Source: Cladorhizidae sp. MBARI D1340-BT2
Taxonomy: Eukaryota; Porifera; Demospongiae; Poecilosclerida; Cladorhizidae
DNA length: 64,000 nt
Assembly: GCA_028752905.1 (NCBI GenBank)
Contig: JAQNBH010000013.1
Location: forward strand, 23,201,477-23,265,476
Direction: 5' to 3'
The position numbers and the translations under genes are program-made. Shown here one piece after another: positions 49,234 through 62,912 of this stretch; position 1 is the stretch's first letter; each line of letters opens with the position of its first letter. The notes beneath the pieces are model-generated. The model saw only the letters and a list, made by a program, of their open reading frames with translations. It was not told the origin of the DNA and ran no database searches.

Positions 49234-50145
49234 TTCTCTCTCTTGATACCAAACATCCGTATATTCTGCATACATAGAATCACAAGATAGGTTTCTCTAT
49301 GTGTTCTCTATCTTGATGCTAAACAGGTTAGCTTCATAGATTCTCCACACTTCACTGTATAAACTTGATATATAGCTATTAAGATAGGTCTCTCCCTGTG
49401 CTCTCTGTTGATATCAAACATCCATAATATTCTGCACACTTCACTGTAATGGACTTGATATGATTCGAATGATAGGTTTCATTATGTGTTCTCTATCTTG
49501 ATATTTGCCCTAATTTGGTCTATATGTTTCTCATTTTCCCCCCCAAAATCTTGTTATTTTGCCGTAAAGCTCATAACTTTTCTACACTTTACCCAAAAAA
49601 GATAATTTTTATATCATCGGATAGCCCTTCTAATTATCTGTCTTTTGTACGTGCCAAAATTTTGAGTACTCTAAGTATTAGCAAGTTATGGTGATTTGAA
49701 GTGGTAAGGTTTGCGATCTTTCCTGGCGTTTTCCAGTTGCCAAAGCGGTGGCCTGCCAGTGAAAAACCACTACATTTATTGATAATCTGTTGACATGTTG
49801 CAGATAAGGGCCTTCTCTATCAGTTGACAAAATCTGGGACTTTGGTCTTGTTAATTAGGGCAGTTATGAATTGTACTCTTACTTGATGCTAAACATGTTA
49901 GCTTCGTAGATTATCCACACTTCACTGAATAGACTTGATGTATAGCTATTAAGATAGGACTCTCTAAGTGCTCTCTCTTGATACCAAACATCCATATATT
50001 CTGCACACTTCACTGTAATGGACTTGCAAGATAGGTATCTCTCAGTGTTCTCTATCTTGAGCTAAACATGTTAGCTTCATAGATTCTCCACACTTCACTG
50101 AATAGACTTGATATAATTATAGCTCTAAAGGTAGGCCTCTCCCTG
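49234..50145 (+). repeat. Satellite monomer 55 (912 bp, L3)
   Basis: L3, W=T, tract T4C7A4, run C3A6, box TC/C, tail E1. Confidence 0.97.
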
Positions 50146-51057
50146 TTCTCTCTCTTGATACCAAACATCCGTATATTCTGCATACATAGAATCACAAGAT
50201 AGGTTTCTCTATGTGTTCTCTATCTAGATGCTAAACAGGTTAGCTTCATAGATTCTCCACACTTCACTGTATAAACTTGATATATAGCTATTAAGATAGG
50301 TCTCTCCCTGTGCTCTCTGTTGATATCAAACATCCATAATATTCTGCACACTTCACTGTAATGGACTTGATATGATTCGAATGATAGGTTTCATTATGTG
50401 TTCTCTATCTTGATATTTGCCCTAATTTGGTCTATATGTTTCTCATTTTCCCCCCAAAAATCTTGTTATTTTGCCGTAAAGCTCATAACTTTTCTACACT
50501 TTACCCAAAAAAGATAATTTTTATATCACCGGATAGCTCTTCTAATTATCTGTCTTTTGTACGTGCCAAAATTTTGAGTACTCTAAGTATTAGCAAGTTA
50601 TGGTGATTTGAAGTGGTAAGGTTTGCGATCTTTCCTGGCGTTTTCCAGTTGCCAAAGCGGTGGCCTGCCAGTGAAAAACCACTACATTTATTGATAATCT
50701 GTTGACATGTTGCAGATAAGGGCCTTCTCTATCAGTTGACAAAATCTGGGACTTTGGTCTTGTTAATTAGGGCAGTTATGAATTGTACTCTTACTTGATG
50801 CTAAACATGTTAGCTTCGTAGATTATCCACACTTCACTGAATAGACTTGATGTATAGCTATTAAGATAGGACTCTCTAAGTGCTCTCTCTTGATACCAAA
50901 CATCCATATATTCTGCACACTTCACTGTAATGGACTTGCAAGATAGGTATCTCTCAGTGTTCTCTATCTTGAGCTAAACATGTTAGCTTCATAGATTCTC
51001 CACACTTCACTGAATAGACTTGATATAATTATAGCTCTAAAGGTAGGCCTCTCCCTG
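50146..51057 (+). repeat. Satellite monomer 56 (912 bp, L2)
   Basis: L2, W=T, tract T4C6A5, run C3A6, box CC/T, tail E1. The combination of C3A6 with AGCTC is otherwise seen only in 49 and 51. Confidence 0.97.
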
Positions 51058-51969
51058 TTCTCTCTCTTGATACCAAACATCCGTATATTCTGCATACATA
51101 GAATCACAAGATAGGTTTCTCTATGTGTTCTCTATCTAGATGCTAAACAGGTTAGCTTCATAGATTCTCCACACTTCACTGTATAAACTTGATATATAGC
51201 TATTAAGATAGGTCTCTCCCTGTGCTCTCTGTTGATATCAAACATCCATAATATTCTGCACACTTCACTGTAATGGACTTGATATGATTCGAATGATAGG
51301 TTTCATTATGTGTTCTCTATCTTGATATTTGCCCTAATTTGGACTATATGTTTCTCATTTCCCCCCCAAAAATCTTGTTATTTTGCCGTAAAGCTCATAA
51401 CTTTTCTACACTTTACCCCAAAAAGATAATTTTTATATCACCGGATAGCCCTTCTAATTATCTGTCTTTTGTACGTGCCAAAATTTTGAGTACTCTAAGT
51501 ATTAGCAAGTTATGGTGATTTGAAGTGGTAAGGTTTGCGATCTTTCCTGGCGTTTTCCAGTTGCCAAAGCGGTAGCCTGCCAGTGAAAAACCACTACATT
51601 TATTGATAATCTGTTGACATGTTGCAGATAAGGGCCTTCTCTATCAGTTGACAAAATCTGGGACTTTGGTCTTGTTAATTAGGGCAGTTATGAATTGTAC
51701 TCTTACTTGATGCTAAACATGTTAGCTTCGTAGATTATCCACACTTCACTGAATAGACTTGATGTATAGCTATTAAGATAGGACTCTCTAAGTGCTCTCT
51801 CTTGATACCAAACATCCATATATTCTGCACACTTCACTGTAATGGACTTGCAAGATAGGTATCTCTCAGTGTTCTCTATCTTGAGCTAAACATGTTAGCT
51901 TCATAGATTCTCCACACTTCACTGAATAGACTTGATATAATTATAGCTCTAAAGGTAGGCCTCTCCCTG
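51058..51969 (+). repeat. Satellite monomer 57 (912 bp, L2-A)
   Basis: L2, W=A, tract T3C7A5, run C4A5, box CC/C, tail E1, with a private GCGGTAGCCTG inside the otherwise nearly invariant core segment. Confidence 0.97.
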
Positions 51970-52882
51970 TTCTCTCTCTTGATACCAAACATCCGTATAT
52001 TCTGCATACATAGAATCACAAGATAGGTTTCTCTATGTGTTCTCTATCTAGATGCTAAACAGGTTAGCTTCATAGATTCTCCACACTTCACTGTATAAAC
52101 TTGATATATAGCTATTAAGATAGGTCTCTCCCTGTGCTCTCTGTTGATATCAAACATCCATAATATTCTGCACACTTCACTGTAATGGACTTGATATGAT
52201 TCGAATGATAGGTTTCATTATGTGTTCTCTATCTTGATATTTGCCCTAATTTGGTCTATATGTTTCTCATTTCCCCCCCCCAAAATCTTGTTATTTTGCC
52301 GTAAAGCTCATAACTTTTCTACACTTTACCCCAAAAAGATAATTTTTATATCACCGGATAGCTCTTCTAATTATCTGTCTTTTGTACGTGCCAAAATTTT
52401 GAGTACTCTAAGTATTAGCAAGTTATGGTGATTTGAAGTGGTAAGGTTTGCGATCTTTCCTGGCGTTTTCCAGTTGCCAAAGCGGTGGCCTGCCAGTGAA
52501 AAACCACTACATTTATTGATAATCTGTTGACATGTTGCAGATAAGGGCCTTCTCTATCAGTTGACAAAATCTGGGACTTTGGTCTTGTTAATTAGGGCAG
52601 TTATGAATTGTACTCTTACTTGATGCTAAACATGTTAGCTTCGTAGATTATCCACACTTCACTGAATAGACTTGATGTATAGCTATTAAGATAGGACTCT
52701 CTAAGTGCTCTCTCTTGATACCAAACATCCATATATTCTGCACACTTCACTGTAATGGACTTGCAAGATAGGTATCTCTCAGTGTTCTCTATCTTGAGCT
52801 AAACATGTTAGCTTCATAGATTCTCCACACTTCACTGAATAGACTTGATATAATTATAGCTCTAAAGGTAGGCCTCTCCCTG
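51970..52882 (+). repeat. Satellite monomer 58 (913 bp, L2)
   Basis: L2, W=T, tract T3C9A4 (16 nt, 52270-52285), run C4A5, box CC/T, tail E1. Nine C is the longest C run in the window and accounts for the extra base. Confidence 0.97.
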
Positions 52883-53794
52883 TTCTCTCTCTTGATACCA
52901 AACATCCGTATATTCTGCATACATAGAATCACAAGATAGGTTTCTCTATGTGTTCTCTATCTTGATGCTAAACAGGTTAGCTTCATAGATTCTCCACACT
53001 TCACTGTATAAACTTGATATATAGCTATTAAGATAGGTCTCTCCCTGTGCTCTCTGTTGATATCAAACATCCATAATATTCTGCACACTTCACTGTAATG
53101 GACTTGATATGATTCGAATGATAGGTTTCATTATGTGTTCTCTATCTTGATATTTGCCCTAATTTGGTCTATATGTTTCTCATTTCCCCCCCCAAAATCT
53201 TGTTATTTTGCCGTAAAGCTCATAACTTTTCTACACTTTACCCCAAAAAGATAATTTTTATATCACCGGATAGCTCTTCTAATTATCTGTCTTTTGTACG
53301 TGCCAAAATTTTGAGTACTCTAAGTATTAGCAAGTTATGGTGATTTGAAGTGGTAAGGTTTGCGATCTTTCCTGGCGTTTTCCAGTTGCCAAAGCGGTGG
53401 CCTGCCAGTGAAAAACCACTACATTTATTGATAATCTGTTGACATGTTGCAGATAAGGGCCTTCTCTATCAGTTGACAAAATCTGGGACTTTGGTCTTGT
53501 TAATTAGGGCAGTTATGAATTGTACTCTTACTTGATGCTAAACATGTTAGCTTCGTAGATTATCCACACTTCACTGAATAGACTTGATGTATAGCTATTA
53601 AGATAGGACTCTCTAAGTGCTCTCTCTTGATACCAAACATCCATATATTCTGCACACTTCACTGTAATGGACTTGCAAGATAGGTATCTCTCAGTGTTCT
53701 CTATCTTGAGCTAAACATGTTAGCTTCATAGATTCTCCACACTTCACTGAATAGACTTGATATAATTATAGCTCTAAAGGTAGGCCTCTCTCTG
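52883..53794 (+). repeat. Satellite monomer 59 (912 bp, L3)
   Basis: L3 preceded by an E1 tail, W=T, tract T3C8A4, run C4A5, box CC/T, tail E2. Confidence 0.97.
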
Positions 53795-54706
53795 TTCTCT
53801 CTCTTGATACCAAACATCCGTATATTCTGCATACATAGAATCACAAGATAGGTTTCTCTATGTGTTCTCTATCTTGATGCTAAACAGGTTAGCTTCATCG
53901 ATTCTCCACACTTCACTGTATAAACTTGATATATAGCTATTAAGATAGGTCTCTCCCTGTGCTCTCTGTTGATATCAAACATCCATAATATTCTGCACAC
54001 TTCACTGTAATGGACTTGATATGATTCGAATGATAGGTTTCATTATGTGTTCTCTATCTTGATATTTGCCCTAATTTGGTCTATATGTTTCTCATTTTCC
54101 CCCCCAAAATCTTGTTATTTTGCCGTAAAGCTCATAACTTTTCTACACTTTACCCAAAAAAGATAATTTTTATATCACCGGATAGCCCTTCTAATTATCT
54201 GTCTTTTGTACGTGCCAAAATTTTGAGTACTCTAAGTATTAGCAAGTTATGGTGATTTGAAGTGGTAAGGTTTGCGATCTTTCCTGGCGTTTTCCAGTTG
54301 CCAAAGCGGTGGCCTGCCAGTGAAAAACCACTACATTTATTGATAATCTGTTGACATGTTGCAGATAAGGGCCTTCTCTATCAGTTGACAAAATCTGGGA
54401 CTTTGGTCTTGTTAATTAGGGCAGTTATGAATTGTACTCTTACTTGATGCTAAACATGTTAGCTTCGTAGATTATCCACACTTCACTGAATAGACTTGAT
54501 GTATAGCTATTAAGATAGGACTCTCTAAGTGCTCTCTCTTGATACCAAACATCCATATATTCTGCACACTTCACTGTAATGGACTTGCAAGATAGGTATC
54601 TCTCAGTGTTCTCTATCTTGAGCTAAACATGTTAGCTTCATAGATTCTCCACACTTCACTGAATAGACTTGATATAATTATAGCTCTAAAGGTAGGCCTC
54701 TCCCTG
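53795..54706 (+). repeat. Satellite monomer 60 (912 bp, L3)
   Basis: L3, W=T, tract T4C7A4, run C3A6, box CC/C, tail E1. TTCATCGATTC is shared only with monomer 62. Confidence 0.97.
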
Positions 54707-55618
54707 TTCTCTCACTTGATACCAAACATCCGTATATTCTGCATACATAGAATCACAAGATAGGTTTCTCTATGTGTTCTCTATCTAGATGCTAAATAGG
54801 TTAGCTTCATAGATTCTCCACACTTCACTGTATAAACTTGATATATAGCTATTAAGATAGGTCTCTCCCTGTGCTCTCTGTTGATATCAAACATCCATAA
54901 TATTCTGCACACTTCACTGTAATGGACTTGATATGATTCGAATGATAGGTTTCATTATGTGTTCTCTATCTTGATATTTGCCCTAATTTGGTCTATATGT
55001 TTCTCATTTTCCCCCCAAAAATCTTGTTATTTTGCCGTAAAGCTCATAACTTTTCTACACTTTACCCCAAAAAGATAATTTTTATATCACCGGATAGCTC
55101 TTCTAATTATCTGTCTTTTGTACGTGCCAAAATTTTGAGTACTCTAAGTATTAGCAAGTTATGGTGATTTGAAGTGGTAAGGTTTGCGATCTTTCCTGGC
55201 GTTTTCCAGTTGCCAAAGCGGTGGCCTGCCAGTGAAAAACCACTACATTTATTGATAATCTGTTGACATGTTGCAGATAAGGGCCTTCTCTATCAGTTGA
55301 CAAAATCTGGGACTTTGGTCTTGTTAATTAGGGCAGTTATGAATTGTACTCTTACTTGATGCTAAACATGTTAGCTTCGTAGATTATCCACACTTCACTG
55401 AATAGACTTGATGTATAGCTATTAAGATAGGACTCTCTAAGTGCTCTCTCTTGATACCAAACATCCATATATTCTGCACACTTCACTGTAATGGACTTGC
55501 AAGATAGGTATCTCTCGGTGTTCTCTATCTTGAGCTAAACATGTTAGCTTCATAGATTCTCCACACTTCACTGAATAGACTTGATATAATTATAGCTCTA
55601 AAGGTAGGCCTCTCTCTG
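54707..55618 (+). repeat. Satellite monomer 61 (912 bp, L1)
   Basis: L1, W=T, tract T4C6A5, run C4A5, box CC/T, tail E2. Private CTCACTTGAT near its start and private CTCTCGGTGTT near its end. Confidence 0.97.
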
Positions 55619-56530
55619 TTCTCTCTCTTGATACCAAACATCCGTATATTCTGCATACATAGAATCACAAGATAGGTTTCTCTATGTGTTCTCTATCTTG
55701 ATGCTAAACAGGTTAGCTTCATCGATTCTCCACACTTCACTGTATAAACTTGATATATAGCTATTAAGATAGGTCTCTCCCTGTGCTCTCTGTTGATATC
55801 AAACATCCATAATATTCTGCACACTTCACTGTAATGGACTTGATATGATTCGAATGATAGGTTTCATTATGTGTTCTCTATCTTGATATTTGCCCTAATT
55901 TGGTCTATATGTTTCTCATTTTCCCCCCCAAAATCTTGTTATTTTGCCGTAAAGCTCATAACTTTTCTACACTTTACCCCAAAAAGATAATTTTTATATC
56001 ATCGGATAGCCCTTCTAATTATCTGTCTTTTGTACGTGCCAAAATTTTGAGTACTCTAAGTATTAGCAAGTTATGGTGATTTGAAGTGGTAAGGTTTGCG
56101 ATCTTTCCTGGCGTTTTCCAGTTGCCAAAGCGGTGGCCTGCCAGTGAAAAACCACTACATTTATTGATAATCTGTTGACATGTTGCAGATAAGGGCCTTC
56201 TCTATCAGTTGACAAAATCTGGGACTTTGGTCTTGTTAATTAGGGCAGTTATGAATTGTACTCTTACTTGATGCTAAACATGTTAGCTTCGTAGATTATC
56301 CACACTTCACTGAATAGACTTGATGTATAGCTATTAAGATAGGACTCTCTAAGTGCTCTCTCTTGATACCAAACATCCATATATTCTGCACACTTCACTG
56401 TAATGGACTTGCAAGATAGGTATCTCTCAGTGTTCTCTATCTTGAGCTAAACATGTTAGCTTCATAGATTCTCCACACTTCACTGAATAGACTTGATATA
56501 ATTATAGCTCTAAAGGTAGGCCTCTCCCTG
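55619..56530 (+). repeat. Satellite monomer 62 (912 bp, L3)
   Basis: L3, W=T, tract T4C7A4, run C4A5, box TC/C, tail E1, TTCATCGATTC as in monomer 60. Confidence 0.97.
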
Positions 56531-57442
56531 TTCTCTCTCTTGATACCAAACATCCGTATATTCTGCATACATAGAATCACAAGATAGGTTTCTCTATGTG
56601 TTCTCTATCTAGATGCTAAACAGGTTAGCTTCATAGATTCTCCACACTTCACTGTATAAACTTGATATATAGCTATTAAGATAGGTCTCTCCCTGTGCTC
56701 TCTGTTGATATCAAACATCCATAATATTCTGCACACTTCACTGTAATGGACTTGATATGATTCGAATGATAGGTTTCATTATGTGTTCTCTATCTTGATA
56801 TTTGCCCTAATTTGGTCTATATGTTTCTCATTTTCCCCCCAAAAATCTTGTTATTTTGCCGTAAAGCTCATAACTTTTCTACACTTTACCCCAAAAAGAT
56901 AATTTTTATATCACCGGATAGCTCTTCTAATTATCTGTCTTTTGTACGTGCCAAAATTTTGAGTACTCTAAGTATTAGCAAGTTATGGTGATTTGAAGTG
57001 GTAAGGTTTGCGATCTTTCCTGGCGTTTTCCAGTTGCCAAAGCGGTGGCCTGCCAGTGAAAAACCACTACATTTATTGATAATCTGTTGACATGTTGCAG
57101 ATAAGGGCCTTCTCTATCAGTTGACAAAATCTGGGACTTTGGTCTTGTTAATTAGGGCAGTTATGAATTGTACTCTTACTTGATGCTAAACATGTTAGCT
57201 TCGTAGATTATCCACACTTCACTGAATAGACTTGATGTATAGCTATTAAGATAGGACTCTCTAAGTGCTCTCTCTTGATACCAAACATCCATATATTCTG
57301 CACACTTCACTGTAATGGACTTGCAAGATAGGTATCTCTCAGTGTTCTCTATCTTGAGCTAAACATGTTAGCTTCATAGATTCTCCACACTTCACTGAAT
57401 AGACTTGATATAATTATAGCTCTAAAGGTAGGCCTCTCTCTG
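56531..57442 (+). repeat. Satellite monomer 63 (912 bp, L2)
   Basis: L2, W=T, tract T4C6A5, run C4A5, box CC/T, tail E2. It is the last copy with AGCTC; everything to its right has AGCCC. Confidence 0.97.
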
Positions 57443-58352
57443 TTCTCTCTCTTGATACCAAACATCCGTATATTCTGCATACATAGAATCACAAGATAGG
57501 TTTCTCTATGTGTTCTCTATCTTGATGCTAAACAGGTTAGCTTCATAGATTCTCCACACTTCACTGTATAAACTTGATATATAGCTATTAAGATAGGTCT
57601 CTCCCTGTGCTCTCTGTTGATATCAAACATCCATAATATTCTGCACACTTCACTGTAATGGACTTGATATGATTCGAATGATAGGTTTCATTATGTGTTC
57701 TCTATCTTGATATTTGCCCTAATTTGGTCTATATGTTTCTCATTTTCCCCCCAAAAATCTTGTTATTTTGCCGTTAAGCTCATAACTTTTCTACACTTTA
57801 CCCAAAAAAGATAATTTTTATATCACCGGATAGCCCTTCTAATTATCTGTCTTTTGTACGTGCCAAAATTTTGAGTACTCTAAGTATTAGCAAGTTATGT
57901 TGATTTGAAGTGGTAAGGTTTGCGATCTTTCCTGGCGTTTTCCAGTTGCCAAAGCGGTGGCCTGCCAGTGAAAAACCACTACATTTATTGATAATCTGTT
58001 GACATGTTGCAGATAAGGGCCTTCTCTATCAGTTGACAAAATCTGGGACTTTGGTCTTGTTAATTAGGGCAGTTATGAATTGTACTCTTACTTGATGCTA
58101 AACATGTTAGCTTCGTAGATTATCCACACTTCACTGAATAGACTTGATGTATAGCTATTAAGATAGGACTCTCTAAGTGCTCTCTCTTGATACCAAACAT
58201 CCATATATTCTGCACACTTCACTGTAATGGACTTGCAAGATAGGTATCTCTGTGTTCTCTATCTTGAGCTAAACATGTTAGCTTCATAGATTCTCCACAC
58301 TTCACTGAATAGACTTGATATAATTATAGCTCTAAAGGTAGGCCTCTCCCTG
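57443..58352 (+). repeat. Satellite monomer 64 (910 bp, L3)
   Basis: L3, W=T, tract T4C6A5, run C3A6, box CC/C, tail E1. Private changes are CCGTTAAG, TATGTTGATTT and loss of CA in CTCTCAGTGTT near 58251, which explains the 910-bp length. Confidence 0.97.
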
Positions 58353-59264
58353 TTCTCTCTCTTGATACCAAACATCCGTATATTCTGCATACATAGAATC
58401 ACAAGATAGGTTTCTCTATGTGTTCTCTATCTAGATGCTAAACAGGTTAGCTTCATAGATTCTCCACACTTCACTGTATAAACTTGATATATAGCTATTA
58501 AGATAGGTCTCTCCCTGTGCTCTCTGTTGATATCAAACATCCATAATATTCTGCACACTTCACTGTAATGGACTTGATATGATTCGAATGATAGGTTTCA
58601 TTATGTGTTCTCTATCTTGATATTTGCCCTAATTTGGTCTATATGTTTCTCATTTTCCCCCCAAAAATCTTGTTATTTTGCCGTAAAGCTCATAACTTTT
58701 CTACACTTTACCCAAAAAAGATAATTTTTATATCACCGGATAGCCCTTCTAATTATCTGTCTTTTGTACGTGCCAAAATTTTGAGTACTCTAAGTATTAG
58801 CAAGTTATGCTGATTTGAAGTGGTAAGGTTTGCGATCTTTCCTGGCGTTTTCCAGTTGCCAAAGCGGTGGCCTGCCAGTGAAAAACCACTACATTTATTG
58901 ATAATCTGTTGACATGTTGCAGATAAGGGCCTTCTCTATCAGTTGACAAAATCTGGGACTTTGGTCTTGTTAATTAGGGCAGTTATGAATTGTACTCTTA
59001 CTTGATGCTAAACATGTTAGCTTCGTAGATTATCCACACTTCACTGAATAGACTTGATGTATAGCTATTAAGATAGGACTCTCTAAGTGCTCTCTCTTGA
59101 TACCAAACATCCATATATTCTGCACACTTCACTGTAATGGACTTGCAAGATAGGTATCTCTCAGTGTTCTCTATCTTGAGCTAAACATTTTAGCTTCATA
59201 GATTCTCCACACTTCACTGAATAGACTTGATATAATTATAGCTCTAAAGGTAGGCCTCTCCCTG
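58353..59264 (+). repeat. Satellite monomer 65 (912 bp, L2)
   Basis: L2, W=T, tract T4C6A5, run C3A6, box CC/C, tail E1. Private TATGCTGATTT and AAACATTTTAGC. Confidence 0.97.
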
Positions 59265-60176
59265 TTCTCTCTCTTGATACCAAACATCCGTATATTCTGC
59301 ATACATAGAATCACAAGATAGGTTTCTCTATGTGTTCTCTATCTAGATGCTAAACAGGTTAGCTTCATAGATTCTCCACACTTCACTGTATAAACTTGAT
59401 ATATAGCTATTAAGATAGGTCTCTCCCTGTGCTCTCTGTTGATATCAAACATCCATAATATTCTGCACACTTCACTGTAATGGACTTGATATGATTCGAA
59501 TGATAGGTTTCATTATGTGTTCTCTATCTTGATATTTGCCCTAATTTGGTCTATATGTTTCTCATTTTCCCCCCAAAAATCTTGTTATTTTGCCGTAAAG
59601 CTCATAACTTTTCTACACTTTACCCAAAAAAGATAATTTTTATATCACCGGATAGCCCTTCTAATTATCTGTCTTTTGTACGTGCCAAAATTTTGAGTAC
59701 TCTAAGTATTAGCAAGTTATGGTGATTTGAAGTGGTAAGGTTTGCGATCTTTCCTGGCGTTTTCCAGTTGCCAAAGCGGTGGCCTGCGAGTGAAAAACCA
59801 CTACATTTATTGATAATCTGTTGACATGTTGCAGATAAGGGCCTTCTCTATCAGTTGACAAAATCTGGGACTTTGGTCTTGTTAATTAGGGCAGTTATGA
59901 ATTGTACTCTTACTTGATGCTAAACATGTTAGCTTCGTAGATTATCCACACTTCACTGAATAGACTTGATGTATAGCTATTAAGATAGGACTCTCTAAGT
60001 GCTCTCTCTTGATACCAAACATCCATATATTCTGCACACTTCACTGTAATGGACTTGCAAGATAGGTATCTCTCAGTGTTCTCTATCTTGAGCTAAACAT
60101 GTTAGCTTCATAGATTCTCCACACTTCACTGAATAGACTTGATATAATTATAGCTCTAAAGGTAGGCCTCTCTCTG
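59265..60176 (+). repeat. Satellite monomer 66 (912 bp, L2)
   Basis: L2, W=T, tract T4C6A5, run C3A6, box CC/C, tail E2. Private CCTGCGAGTG breaks the outer stem of the core hairpin. Confidence 0.97.
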
Positions 60177-61088
60177 TTCTCTCTCTTGAAACCAAACATC
60201 CGTATATTCTGCATACATAGAATCACAAGATAGGTTTCTCTATGTGTTCTCTATCTTGATGCTAAACAGGTTAGCTTCATAGATTCTCCACACTTCACTG
60301 TATAAACTTGATATATAGCTATTAAGATAGGTCTCTCCCTGTGCTCTCTGTTGATATCAAACATCCATAATATTCTGCACACTTCACTGTAATGGACTTG
60401 ATATGATTCGAATGATAGGTTTCATTATGTGTTCTCTATCTTGATATTTGACCTAATTTGGTCTATATGTTTCTCATTTTCCCCCCAAAAATCTTGTTAT
60501 TTTGCCGTAAAGCTCATAACTTTTCTACACTTTACCCAAAAAAGATAATTTTTATATCACCGGATAGCCCTTCTAATTATCTGTCTTTTGTACGTGCCAA
60601 AATTTTGAGTACTCTAAGTATTAGCAAGTTATGGTGATTTGAAGTGGTAAGGTTTGCGATCTTTCCTGGCGTTTTCCAGTTGCCAAAGCGGTGGCCTGCC
60701 AGTGAAAAACCACTACATTTATTGATAATCTGTTGACATGTTGCAGATAAGGGCCTTCTCTATCAGTTGACAAAATCTGGGACTTTGGTCTTGTTAATTA
60801 GGGCAGTTATGAATTGTACTCTTACTTGATGCTAAACATGTTAGCTTCGTAGATTATCCACACTTCACTGAATAGACTTGATGTATAGCTATTAAGATAG
60901 GACTCTCTAAGTGCTCTCTCTTGATACCAAACATCCATATATTCTGCACACTTCACTGTAATGGACTTGCAAGATAGGTATCTCTCAGTGTTCTCTATCT
61001 TGAGCTAAACATGTTAGCTTCATAGATTCTCCACACTTCACTGAATAGACTTGATATAATTATAGCTCTAAAGGTAGGCCTCTCCCTG
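60177..61088 (+). repeat. Satellite monomer 67 (912 bp, L3)
   Basis: L3, W=T, tract T4C6A5, run C3A6, box CC/C, tail E1. Private CTTGAAACC near its start and TTTGACCTAATTT, which breaks the left inverted repeat of the core. Confidence 0.97.
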
Positions 61089-62000
61089 TTCTCTCTCTTG
61101 ATACCAAACATCCGTATATTCTGCATACATAGAATCACAAGATAGGTTTCTCTATGTGTTCTCTATCTTGATGCTAAACAGGTTAGCTTCATAGATTCTC
61201 CACACTTCACTGTATAAACTTGATATATAGCTATTAAGATAGGTCTCTCCCTGTGCTCTCTGTTGATATCAAACATCCATAATATTCTGCACACTTCACT
61301 GTAATGGACTTGATATGATTCGAATGATAGGTTTCATTATGTGTTCTCTATCTTGATATTTGCCCTAATTTGGTCTATATGTTTCTCATTTCCCCCCCCA
61401 AAATCTTGTTATTTTGCCGTAAAGCTCATAACTTTTCTACACTTTACCCAAAAAAGATAATTTTTATATCACCGGATAGCCCTTCTAATTATCTGTCTTT
61501 TGTACGTGCCAAAATTTTGAGTACTCTAAGTATTAGCAAGTTATGGCGATTTGAAGTGGTAAGGTTTGCGATCTTTCCTGGCGTTTTCCAGTTGCCAAAG
61601 CGGTGGCCTGCCAGTGAAAAACCACTACATTTATTGATAATCTGTTGACATGTTGCAGATAAGGGCCTTCTCTATCAGTTGACAAAATCTGGGACTTTGG
61701 TCTTGTTAATTAGGGCAGTTATGAATTGTACTCTTACTTGATGCTAAACATGTTAGCTTCGTAGATTATCCACACTTCACTGAATAGACTTGATGTATAG
61801 CTATTAAGATAGGACTCTCTAAGTGCTCTCTCTTGATACCAAACATCCATATATTCTGCACACTTCACTGTAATGGACTTGCAAGATAGGTATCTCTCAG
61901 TGTTCTCTATCTTGAGCTAAACATGTTAGCTTCATAGATTCTCCACACTTCACTGAATAGACTTGATATAATTATAGCTCTAAAGGTAGGCCTCTCCCTG
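61089..62000 (+). repeat. Satellite monomer 68 (912 bp, L3)
   Basis: L3 preceded by an E1 tail, W=T, tract T3C8A4, run C3A6, box CC/C, tail E1. A private T-to-C at 61547 (TATGGCGATTT) removes a stop and fortuitously joins two frames into the longest ORF of the window. Confidence 0.97.
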
Positions 62001-62912
62001 TTCTCTCTCTTGATACCAAACATCCGTATATTCTGCATACATAGAATCACAAGATAGGTTTCTCTATGTGTTCTCTATCTAGATGCTAAACAGGTTAGCT
62101 TCATAGATTCTCCACACTTCACTGTATAAACTTGATATATAGCTATTAAGATAGGTCTCTCCCTGTGCTCTCTGTTGATATCAAACATCCATAATATTCT
62201 GCACACTTCACTGTAATGGACTTGATATGATTCGAATGATAGGTTTCATTATGTGTTCTCTATCTTGATATTTGCCCTAATTTGGTCTATATGTTTCTAA
62301 TTTTCCCCCCAAAAATCTTGTTATTTTGCCGTAAAGCTCATAACTTTTCTACACTTTACCCAAAAAAGATAATTTTTATATCACCGGATAGCCCTTCTAA
62401 TTATCTGTCTTTTGTACGTGCCAAAATTTTGAGTACTCTAAGTATTAGCAAGTTATGGTGATTTGAAGTGGTAAGGTTTGCGATCTTTCCTGGCGTTTTC
62501 CAGTTGCCAAAGCGGTGGCCTGCCAGTGAAAAACCACTACATTTATTGATAATCTGTTGACATGTTGCAGATAAGGGCCTTCTCTATCAGTTGACAAAAT
62601 CTGGGACTTTGGTCTTGTTAATTAGGGCAGTTATGAATTGTACTCTTACTTGATGCTAAACATGTTAGCTTCGTAGATTATCCACACTTCACTGAATAGA
62701 CTTGATGTATAGCTATTAAGATAGGACTCTCTAAGTGCTCTCTCTTGATACCAAACATCCATATATTCTGCACACTTCACTGTAATGGACTTGCAAGATA
62801 GGTATCTCTCAGTGTTCTCTATCTTGAGCTAAACATGTTAGCTTCATAGATTCTCCACACTTCACTGAATAGACTTGATATAATTATAGCTCTAAAGGTA
62901 GGCCTCTCCCTG
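62001..62912 (+). repeat. Satellite monomer 69 (912 bp, L2)
   Basis: L2, W=T, tract T4C6A5, run C3A6, box CC/C, tail E1. Private TTTCTAATTTTCC. Confidence 0.97.

Noticed and set aside
61370..61648. A 92-codon frame, the longest in the window.
   Set aside because: It depends on a private T-to-C at 61547 in monomer 68 that removes a TGA, and starts at a TTG. One copy of 70 is not evidence for a gene.
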